Shown: positions 1-11,900 of the stretch, piece after piece
Position numbering within the stretch: the stretch's first letter is position 1
How the letters are laid out: every line of letters begins with the position of its first letter
NCBI GenBank assembly: GCA_017163975.1
Contig: JAFFSR010000218.1
Coordinates: 868,001 to 932,000, forward strand
Length of the DNA: 64,000 nucleotides
Direction of reading: 5' to 3'
DNA from: Anastatus disparis
Taxonomy: Eukaryota; Arthropoda; Insecta; Hymenoptera; Eupelmidae
Notes under the pieces: model-generated
What the model saw: only the letters and a program-made list of their open reading frames with translations
What the model was told of the DNA's origin: nothing
The model's database searches: none
Position numbers and translations under genes: made by a program

Positions 1-669
1 ATATTTACAGAAGGAGTTATATGTATTGAATGCTTTTTCCGTGAAATTTCAAATAAAAACACGAGAACAAATAATCAAAATTGCTTTGAAATTTGCTAAA
101 TCAATTAAATAATCACGATATTAAATTATTTATTAAAAAAATTTTTTCTATTTCTTTTTAAAACGTCATTATATTAGTAATAATATCTAAAAAATATTAT
201 TTTTGTGCAATAAACGTATAATTCAATCTTTATAAAAATATAGTAAATTTAAGGCAATAATAACTAATGAGTAAATTTAGTATTATAGATAGTTACAGTA
301 AGAAATCAATTTTTATGGAGTTTATCGACTATGAAAAATTGACATTTTTCGAATGGTATAAAATTTGAAAATCTTCACAATGTTTATATTATTTATAATG
401 ATTCCAAAATAATTATCTAACAAAAGTATTATCATGTGCATTTTTTTTAAAATTAATGTTTTGTATTTTATTATTGTAACATGTTTTTTAATAATTATTT
501 TTTAGTTTTGAGTATATGTCAACTCATTAATTTATTCAGAATCATTAAAATTTTGAATACTTTTGTTGTTGTTCATAACTTGTAAGATTGTAATTTTGTA
601 TAAGCACAAAAAAAGACTGATGATTATTAAAAGGCAAAAAATAAAATTGTTAAATAAATAAATAAATAA

Positions 670-711
<42 letters not shown>

Positions 712-2964
712 AATGAGAAATAAAAATATTTTTTTTATAAAATAAACATTCCATGTAATCAATAATCCATCCGTTTATTTGTTTCTCTCTTTTTTTTTTA
801 TAATATCAGTAAGGATAAAGAAATGTCAATTATTGCTCGTAAGCTCAACAGTACAAGTTGCATCGCTATATATTACAGGTAAAATACTTTTTTTTTTTCA
901 TACGTGCATTATTACAAGACGTTTTTTTTTTTCTTTGTGTGATTGCATTTTCGATGTAAAACGTTATAATAAAAATACATTCTCGTAATTCGCAGTTATT
1001 ACAGCCGTGTGTTAAAATTTTTTATTTTAACATAGATTACGGTTAGCAGGCATTTTTAGATTTCTACAATATTTTTTTTTTAAGTTTTCGCAGTGAAAAT
1101 GGAACTAATGTTTTCTTCATTTTTTTTTTTTCATCAATCAGTAATTTAGTTATAAATATTGCATATTGTATTATTAACTATCCAGAATGAATTCCAATAG
1201 TTTTTTTTTTATTTTGAGAAAAAATTAGTTACATTTTCAATTCGAAATTAACAGTGTGTTTTTGACATTATATTTTTATCTACAAATTCATTTTTTCACT
1301 CTCGCTCGAAAATAAATACATACGCATTCTCTTCTTATTAATTTCTTTAAATCCATTTGTACTGACCTAATGTGATTTAAATTTAATCACAAAATTGATT
1401 AATGAAGTTTCCGTTATCCACGTACTAAATTATTAAATATATTTTTAAAATTTTAATCGTTCATTAATATAGATATATCGAATTTATAGCAAGGATTTTA
1501 TTACATCCTTCGGGGTCCATTTTTATTATGATTCTCGATAGCTTTCTACTTTTTATTTTATTTAATACGAAGTACATTTTTCTAAATATTTTATATATTT
1601 ATTCGTGATAAATGCGCGAGTAGAATAAAACCTGAACTACAAGATATTTAAAATTTTTTAATCGCTTGGTAATTATTCAAAACTTCAATTGAGTATTGAA
1701 TATAAAAAAACTTTATTTCAAGGATCGTATAGTACATTCTTCAAGGCATTCGAATAAGGGATGATTATTGCATAAAGGATTTGAATCTAAGTTAATATTA
1801 AATACAGTTTTACATCTTATGTTTTCGAAAATTACTTCTTGATTGATTTTAAAATTGAACATTTTTTGGTCTTAAGCTTTAATTCGCACTCTGCATTTTT
1901 TTTCGACTCTGTTAATTAGTTTCATTTATCATTATATATTTACAGTAAAATTTGGCAATAAACAAAACTTATGGCATTGGTAATAATAAATTTATTGCTG
2001 TTTATTTAACTAATTTTTTAGTAATGAGATTCAACGATTATTTAAAGATGAGCACACTTTTAACAAATTATATAATCAGAATGATTCTTAATATTGTGTA
2101 ATAAATGAAAGAAAGGAGAAAAAGTTTAGTTAGAGTGCGAAAAAAAGTATTTAGCTAAATGCAGGAAAAATGCATTATCTTTAAAACTGGTGTTTTGCGG
2201 CTTTTCATTACAACATTTAAATTTACAAATCTGGTCCAAAGCTGATTTTAAAGGCATTGATTATTGAATCATACAAATGATATCACGTAAAATTCTTATT
2301 GTTGCGTTGTTTTATTTATTTTTTCAATAACTTTTACGTGAGTTTTGCTCATTCAATAGAATGTAATTTGCATCTTTTTATTAGAAAGATGTCGTTTGAC
2401 TGGCCTTAACTATCCTATTATTTCATCATTATAAAGTTTTACATCTAATCTAAAATATATTTGATTAACGATAAATAATTAACGTTACTTTAATTATTTT
2501 TACGCAAGCATAAACGTCTAACTTACTTCATTTAACAATTTATAATTTTTTAAGTTAATGATAATTAATATACATTTTTACAAATAATATTAGGATTAAA
2601 AGACAATCAACAGTCAGGCCTTTAATTTTAAATATTCGAAATTCAGGACAGCAAACTGAAAAATAGATGTTTATTTTTCAAATAGGCCTCTAAAAACATT
2701 AAAATATTAATTTAATAAAATTTTTCAACGAAAATAAGATTTGTTCATTCGTCCCTAAGTCTAAAAACGTGTATTATTATTCCTGGTAGAAATTTTTGAT
2801 TTGATATTAGATACATGTAAACTAACGATTATTTTCTATTCTTAAAATGGCCAATTTACAATAAATAATAAATTATTAGTAAAAAAGAAAAAAGAATCTT
2901 TACATTCATAAATTGTTTTTTCTACCAAGGATAAGATTTCTATGATTATTAAAATTATTAGGAA
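1..2964. other. AT-rich intergenic DNA, no gene seen
   Basis: No convincing coding exon, tRNA or structured element was found on either strand. The short open frames here are low-complexity and arise from T-runs or the TA microsatellite. The right edge is the 3' side of the ADISSP-like gene. Confidence 0.6.
651..708. repeat. (AAAT)n/(TA)n compound microsatellite
   Basis: About six AAAT units run directly into about 17 TA units. The translated Tyr-Ile repeat on the minus strand is an artefact of this tract. Confidence 0.95.
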
Positions 2965-5900
2965 TTATTTTTCTATAGGCATTTTTTGAGGATTTTCTTG
3001 ATCAAGCGTTGTATCATCATCCTCGTCATCATCATCCTCCTCGTCGTCCTCGTCTTTGCTATGGTCATCCTCAATGGCAATACTGCGTATGCCATTACGT
3101 AAAAGAGGCGTACCCTGATCTTTACCAAATACACGGGCATTCAAATAGATTGTCAATGGTGCACCAGTTTCACAACACTTTATTTGAAATATTTCTTTTA
3201 GAAATCTTTCTTTGGCTGCTAGTAATTCAATTTTTAACCTGTGAATAAAAAATTAATAGATTTATTTTTCATAATATGATTAATTTGATTTTTCAACTTA
3301 GCCAAATGATGTTTTAGCAAAATTTTTCAAAGTTAATGTTTTATTTTAAATTTATCAAATTTATGAAATAATAATATTTTTACTATAAAACAATGAGTAC
3401 GATTTTAAGTGAATGAATTCAATTACAAAAAATAAACATCAATTTTTTACTTATTTTATTACTTTTATGATTATCAGTAACAAAAAAAAATAATTTTCAT
3501 AAATTTTTGTTTATTGTATTTAAATAAAATTAGCACACTTTTTTAATATTTTTTCTCGCAAGCCAATAAATTAAAAGTTTTTTAAAAACATTTTATAATT
3601 ATACTATATCACAATAATTGAATTTGAAAAAAAAAAATTCAACTTTAACATTAAATAATAGAGTTACTGTTAATTTGATTATTTATTTATGAATCAATAT
3701 ATTTTCCTATTTTAATTAATTTATAATTTTAATAACCTTAGATTATCTTTGTCTTTCTGTGTAAAATCGATGACTAGACAATGTGGATTTGGCTCGCTTG
3801 CGAGCATCGCTGGCTCTGGTGGTGCTCCTTCCGTATGAAGGACACACGTGAACCATGGTATTGTGAATTCTATGTGATATCTGCAATGAATCAAATTAAC
3901 TACAATTATAATTACAATAAAAATTATTTAATTTTTTAGAATATTTAATTATGATTTTATTAAATTTATAGTAGTAGATGAATAAACGTATGATTAAACA
4001 TGTATATAATTTATTTCTGTCTTAACAATAATGACCACTTTATTAACTCGAAAAGTGAACCGAAAATTAGACATTACAGACTTTTAAAATTTAGCGGGAA
4101 TAAAGTACTTCATTCTCACTAAATTATAAATTTATATACATAAATAAGATACTGAAATTTTTACAAAACAGCTGCATAATGTACTATTTTTTTTTCATAT
4201 TTTTTATCAAAAATATAAAAATAAAAAAATAATAAATAATTTAAACTTTAAATGATACATTATGTTGACTATCACTTACATTCGTAATAATTATTCATAT
4301 AAGAAAATGTAGGAAAAAATTTTTTATCATCTTCAGAAAAATTTTTTTCTTTCATTTTTTTTTATTCAAGCTATTTTATATATTTTTTCTTTCATACAAG
4401 TTGCATAATTGTAATACATTGATTTTTTCTCATGCTGTAATTCAATTTCGTTAATTTCATAATGTCCATGTATACACGTATAAAGCTAGCATTTAGTCAA
4501 TTTTTCCAATGTCTTTCAACGTAAAAAGTTGAAAAATTCATTATTCAACGATATTACTCAACAATAATTTCTTATCTTTGATGAAAATTGTTATTGCGTA
4601 AATGGACAAATTAAAAATACACCAGTCTATCCAATTATTGTCAAACTTAATTTTCTGCACATTATTTAAACATTATTCCGTTGCATAATACCATTTTAAG
4701 TCGTAACAATAATCTTCTTATTTTCAACGCTGCTTTATTTATTATAATTTTTAAAAAAACAATGCGTCGAGCAAAAAACAAAAGTAAACATTGATTTATT
4801 TTAATGAAAATTAAATTTGGAATTTTCCAATAACGGAAATTTTGATGAGCATCAATAAAATTTTATTAAATATAATTTGACCCATGCTGTTTTCACGATT
4901 CTCTTTTTTATTCTATTCAAATTACACAAAGTAAATGATCATCGTGAGCTCAAGGTTGTTGAAATCATGAATTATTTTATTTAGGGTAATCATGTATTCG
5001 ACTAAATTACTTGCGTCACATGTCTTGTGGTTATTATCAAAATAGAAAAATTGAATAATATAAACTAAATTACGTTAATGTTTTTTAAACTATTGTAAAG
5101 GAGCATAGATGATTTGGAAAATAACTTAGAAACATAAGCAGATGAAATATTTGTTATGATAAAAGTATATAACGTTGGGTTTAACGTGATCGTTAGTGTA
5201 TATAGCTAACTTAAGTGTTTAAATTGTTAGATTTTAGTTGGGTAATAAGACTTAATATGACTTAAAATATTTATCATTGAACAAATATTTATATTTCAAT
5301 TTTACAAATGATTCAATAATTTATTTATAAACTGAATATCATATTAATTTTAGTTTTCCAAATTCGTCTAGTTTTAAATGTTTTTAAAAAGACAAAATTA
5401 AAGGCAAAGCACACTTATTATCAAATTCTTAAGTCCTAAATTTATTCAAATTTCCATTTCAGTATTAATCACAAAAAATATAATAAAGGAATTTCAGGGG
5501 CTCCTCGATAGAACAACGGATTCATAATCTCGCGGACCCAAGATCGATTGCCGGTTTCAGCCTATTGATACAAGTACCACTGTACGTTACATGTGCTTTT
5601 TTCAACAAACACTCTCAAAACCTTCGTCGCTAATTAGCATCGCAATAATAGCATGAATACAGCGACGTTAAATAAAATTCAAAATATATATAAATATAAT
5701 AAAAATAATACTGACCTATGATATATTTGTAGAAATCCCAGATGAACGTTCAAGTGACCATGTTTGAGTGGCTGTATAACGATATTGTTATAACCGACAC
5801 CACTTGTACTACTGAAATGAACACAAGGCTCTGAAACACAAAATAAAAAATAATCTTATTTTAATTTGTTAGATATTAATCCTTTAATTAGTGTATCGAA

Positions 5901-8900
5901 TACATTCATTTAAGGAGGATCAATAAGGAGGATCAAAATTTTTAAGCGTCAGGTCTTCTAGAGTTGCTATCACTTCTACTTTTATAAAAAAGTTTTCGCC
6001 ATCTACGTTATAAGACATTTTTAAACTTTTACATTTATTTTCTTTTTGTTTTAATCGTTTACCCATTTTTTTCCTCAATGTTATTTTAACCCTTAACTGT
6101 CATGTCAAAATTTATTTATTAATATTTTCATTAAAAAAGTTTTTGACATATTCTTTAAGACATTGTTTAAATGATGATCGAAAAAATAAAAATCATAGAA
6201 ATAATAAAAAAATTGACATTTTTTAGTCTAGGGTCTTTTTGACCCCCAGTGTCATTAAAGGGTTAATTCTTAATAAATCGTCTTTTACCTATATTTTTTT
6301 TATAAAAAACTTTATGAAAAAAATAATGATATATACTCTCAGAGAATTTAATATCAGCATCATGTCAAAAGATAGAAATAGAAACAGAGACAGACGCACA
6401 ACAAAAATTGGTAAAACGAATAATATAATCCATCAATCCATTGACTCATCCGCAGACTCGTTCACTTATCAAATTTTTCCTTTTATATCAGACTTTATCT
6501 CTTCACCTGTCTCTGTCTTCTGATGTGATGTTGACGAGCGTACCATACCGTGGTATATATCTTTAAATTTTTTTCTAGCGGAGATACATTATTAAATACT
6601 TCGGTAAAAATTTTCTTGAGAACAATAAACCCCTATGAAATAAATACGAAGAAAAGTACTTTTCTACTATTGATAAGAACATTCGAAAAGAAGTAAATTT
6701 TATTCGGGACTCGGACAAAAATATGTTACTAAAAATAAATAAACTAAGTAAAAAAATACTTTTTACTCTATTTTAGTGGGTATCAATTGCTTCTTGCGTT
6801 AAGAAATCATTTTTGACAATATCATCTTCTAGAGCTGGTGCAGTTAAAAATTGTTTTTTATTTATTGGAAATTGTAAAGAACTTCAAATACACCATTCTA
6901 ACATAGTTTAAAAACTATTATTTAACCTGTAAACCTGGCCTCAAACGGGTCTAAATAATTACCGTCTCTTACCATTTGACCTTTCAGAAATTTTACAATG
7001 GAAAAAATTCACAAAGTACAACTTTCCAACATTGAAAAATCTTCGCTGTCTAAAGATTAATAAATTTGTAGGTCAAGTTTAAATCTTTAATGTTCAATCG
7101 TTAAATAGTTAAATAAAAAAATTTACATGAAAATTTAAGAAAATTTGTAGTTTTATAAGAATAAAACACATTGATTTATTGTAGTTCTATATACCAAAGT
7201 ACAATTCAATTTTTCAATATTTTATATTGCCAGTATTATTATTTTTAATAAAATAAATAGTCAACCCATGTTAAAAATAATGATAAAGTTCAATTAAAAA
7301 TATTTGATATTACCTATTTTATAACGTCAAATCATATAGCTTATAATAAAGTATTATTATTACAATAAAATTTAGTGAAATCATTAAATAATTTAATCGC
7401 ATTATTAAAGTCAACTAATCTTATTTAATTTCGATAATAAAAAGTTTTCATGAAACTTGTGAAAGTCATGTGCAATATATCGCATCATAAATTTTCCTGG
7501 TGTAAGTAAACGACAGCATCAATAATCAAACCGATATAAAGTTTTCTCCCTCCGAGGTCATCGAGCAATGTACTCACTTTTTTTTTTATTAAACAAGAGA
7601 AATTTTTTTTTCTCTTCCTCTCTCTCTCTCTCTCTTTCTCGTTACGCTATACCGTTGGATGAAAATTGATCGATTAAAAATATAAGGAAGTAATTTCTTT
7701 AACTTTCGAATGTCAACGCATTCGATGAAACGCACGAGTGTTGAAAAGAAAGAAAAAATAAGGAGGTAGCATTAAAAGTACATGCGTTTATGAAGGAAGA
7801 TACACGAAGTTAACCAAGCGTATAAATATGATGTACAGCACACCTGTGGTTTTGATTTAACATTTTACTATCATTATATGCGTGGCCTTGCACTTGGATA
7901 ATATTAAACTACTTATACAAGAAAGTTTTGATTGTTCTCGAATTTATAATGAGATTGGAATAATGCTGTGCTGTAATTAATTGTGTTGCACAAAGTGAAA
8001 CTAGTTTTAGATTATTTTAGCAAAATTGTATTATACCCTGGTGTAATCCATTTAATTAAGGGATATCTGAAAAATTAAGATTAATAATGCAAAAGAATTT
8101 TTAAGGTATACTGCAGTTTTCAATAACATTTGGAAGAATAAAAAATTTTTTCAATTTTCGTTTATCTAATGTCATTTTTAACATAAAAAAAAATTTTTTT
8201 AACTTTTTAAAAATTAAATATAAGGAGAAAAAAGTAGAGCAAAAATTACAATCCTTATCGTAAAGCAGCCACAGACTGTCATTCTGGCCAAAAATTACCA
8301 TACTTGATGATAAAATTTACTAGATATATTGTAAAAATTCCTATACAACTTAAAAATTTTCATGATATTTCTAGTAAATTTAATTATAAAGTATGGTCAT
8401 TTTTGGCTAAAATGACAGTCTGTGGTCGGTTTACGATAAAGTATGGTAATTTTTACGAAAAGTATTGTAATTTTTACAAAAAGTATTGTAATTTTTACTC
8501 TATTTTTTCCCCTTTTAAACATTAATTTATTGATGAAAAACCTTTTTTTTTTCTTATTTTATTTGACGTCGCTGTATTTCAGCTATCATTGTTATGCTAA
8601 TTAGCGACGGAGATCGTTTCAGTGTGTTAGTGAACTTCAGCACATGTACCTTATACAGTGGTGCTTGTATCAATCGGCCACCGAGAGCAGGATTTGAACT
8701 CGAGTCCTCGAGAATACGAATCCAACGCTCTACCGAATAAGCCACTGACGATCTCTGATGGACAGACTTATCATTTATAATATATAACTTATTATTATTA
8801 TAAAAATTATTGTGTCTATTCCAACGGATATTGAATATGAAAGAAAAGAATATAAAATTAATTGACCGATAAAATTTGATAAGTTATGGAGATTAGTAAA

Positions 8901-11900
8901 TGGTAGAAAATAGATCATATTTTGGGCATGATTGTTGATCAATGCATGTTAAAATTACTCTTATCTAGAAATCCTGTTAAAAATATTTCCAGAATTTCTA
9001 GAATATTGACAATTTAACATGCGCTAACCAACACTCATGCCCAGAATATAGTCAGTTTGCTGCTAAGTTACAAATATGTGCAAAAAATTTTTAATTATTC
9101 AATTAATGTTCATAAAAACGGATGTATAGTAAATTTTCAATGCTATTGCTATAGTACACATCATAATATAATTATGGAATATCGATAATTGACATATTGA
9201 CATCAAAGTGCTTGAAGATTCAAACGTCTACTAATTAATGGCATCTAATTTATTATGAAACTATAATTATTTATAAAAAAAAGATAAATAAAATTTTACA
9301 TTAATACAAGTTTTTTATATTTTCGTTATTCCAAAGTAAACAATTAATCGTTAAGAAACAAATAATAAATAACACTGAGGGTAAAAAAAACCCTAAAGTG
9401 TTTTTGAAAAAATATGTTAATTTTTTGTGAATTTAATTTGTTTATTCATTTTTTTAACTTAAATAATGAAATTTAACTTTAATATACTACATCATTCTTT
9501 TAGAAAAAAATTTAAAAATATGTGAAAATTTAAAAAATTTTCACAAAATTATTAATAATTAAATTTTGACATGTATCATTTAAATATTAAACATTATTGT
9601 TTGATAAAACAAAATCAATAAGGATCTTTTTGAAAATTATTAATTTAAGTCAGAAATAAAAGAATAATTGTAATATCAATTAATGAAAGTTTATAAAACA
9701 AATCATTAAAATATAATCGATCATAAACTCGAAGGCACTTGTGTTTTATTTGATATTTTGTCTTTTCTATTCATACTCTCGTGTTCTTGAAGCTTCTGCG
9801 ATATATAAGTATAGTTTAAAGGCCTTCAAATATATATCCTCGTTCGCTTAAATTCGCGTAGTCTGGACAGTCAAGAATGCAATTATGTTTTGTTAAAAGC
9901 ATTTTACTACTGTGAACTCTTACCAATAGGTATATTAACTCATTTTCGTTATAGGAACATCTGTATATCTATACATAATGGCACTATGATGCTCTAGTCA
10001 GTTCTCAAGTTTACCGTAAAGTTTTTAACGAGTTTAGTCTAACGAATTAAATTGTTTTAATTCAGACTGAAATTTTATACTAACGGGTGAGCTTGATTTT
10101 ACGTTTTAAAAAAAAAATCTGTTTAAATTGGTAAAATGGTTAAAATGATTGTGAAAATAAAGTTTGATTCTTATTGATGTACACTTTTCCTAATATAAAT
10201 GAATAAATAAATAGAAACGATCACTTGGGAAAAAGACTTACGATTTTTTTCTCTTTATTTATTTAAAGTTTGATTCCATTTTGGATTTTTATTTTGGCAG
10301 TTACGGAAGTTATTTTGTTTATTTTGTTTAGTTTTAAATAACAGAAATTTTTCTATTTGTTTATTACTTTCATAGTAAAGAATGGATAAAAAAAGAAGGA
10401 AAAGTTAAGAAAATTAAATTAAAGCTTCAAAAAGTTTTAATTTTTTTTGGGTACTATTGACCCGCTTATAAAAAACATTTTTTTCAGTTTAATAATTTAA
10501 AAAAAAATAAATAAATTTATGAATAATTCTTCATTCATGAGAATGAATAATTCAAAATTTATTTTTTATCAAATCAATCATATTTTATATAAGGATAAAA
10601 AACCTTTTAAATAATAGATTTCAATGTTATCCAAGGGACCAAATGCATATACCCTAATCCATAAATAACCGATTAAATTGAAATAAAAAAATGAACATAT
10701 TTTGATAATACTAAATCAAAATTTTATTTTTAAAAATAATCAAATTTTACCACCGAATTTAAATATCCCATTACTTTTGAAAGAAAGATTAAAAACAAAA
10801 ATTATTATCATTTGGTTTATAACCACAATAAACATTGTTTGTGAAATTGGCATAATGTAATAATGTGTTACGCTAAGATAAGTGGTAACGTTTAAGATAA
10901 AGAGTTCAAGGCGTAAATAAAATACGAAGTCGTTTTAGAAGGTTAAACTCTTTGGCACGTTTTTTGCCTTTTTTTTATTTGCTTTCTGTGAACTATAACT
11001 GCAGGTACAGTTCGATAACAACTAATTCTTGCAACGATGTATACATTATTATATGAGTAAGATTATTTTATTTTCATTTTATTTTTTCCATTCATATAGT
11101 AAAATTTTACCAGAAATTTTTTAGTTTAATTTGGGTCTATACATTTTTTTGTCAAAATTTTTTTTTTAAAACTCCAAGAAATAATTTTTTTTGTTTTTTA
11201 CCTAAAACACACGAAACTCGTTAGGATAACGGAAATTTTTTAAAAGTGCATATGCATTAAAATTTTGTCTGTTAAAAGTGTTGAATCATTATAATGTATG
11301 ACATAAAATGTTGATTAGTTACCGTAACTGTCAAAATGTCTTTTAGTTTTATATGCCTACTGAATATGCGCAATAAAGTCTTAAAGTTAAAAAGGAAGAG
11401 TCGCGCGCAGAAAGAGAATACGACACTTTTAAGCTCATAATTATTCTTAAAGAGTTCACTTAAACTTGTACAATAGGAAAAATGACACGACCTATATTTT
11501 AAACTCTAGAAAATATCTGTTCTGGAAAACGGTTTTAAAAATAAATTGTGATTAGCATTAAGAAACATTTATAGGAATATTTTGTTAAATTTTTTATTTT
11601 TTTAAAATTTATTATTTTTTTTGTTTATAATTTCATGATTTCAATTGTTAACAACACTCTATATTATAATAATATAAAAAAAAACAAAACTTAAAAATAT
11701 TGTTATTGGTAAAAATTCTAAATTAGTTTCGAATGTTAAAAAATATATTTTTAACTAATATTTAGAGAGATATAAATAGATTTTTAAACGATGCATAATA
11801 ATTCAGGTAATAATTTTTATTTAGAATTTTTAAATTATATTAATAATTAACGAGGTCAACCATTGTTTACATGAAAGTTTAATTTTTACTTTTTTACGAA

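Noticed and set aside
532..762. Open frame with a Tyr-Ile repeat
   Set aside because: It is a translation of the TA/AAAT microsatellite.
3009..3248. Plus-strand His/Pro/Arg-rich open frame
   Set aside because: It is the antisense shadow of the acidic last exon of the ADISSP homologue.
8554..8745. Possible tRNA gene or small protein
   Set aside because: The A and B boxes belong to a tRNA-derived SINE with an attached body and tail. Similar copies occur elsewhere, and the open frame is incidental.
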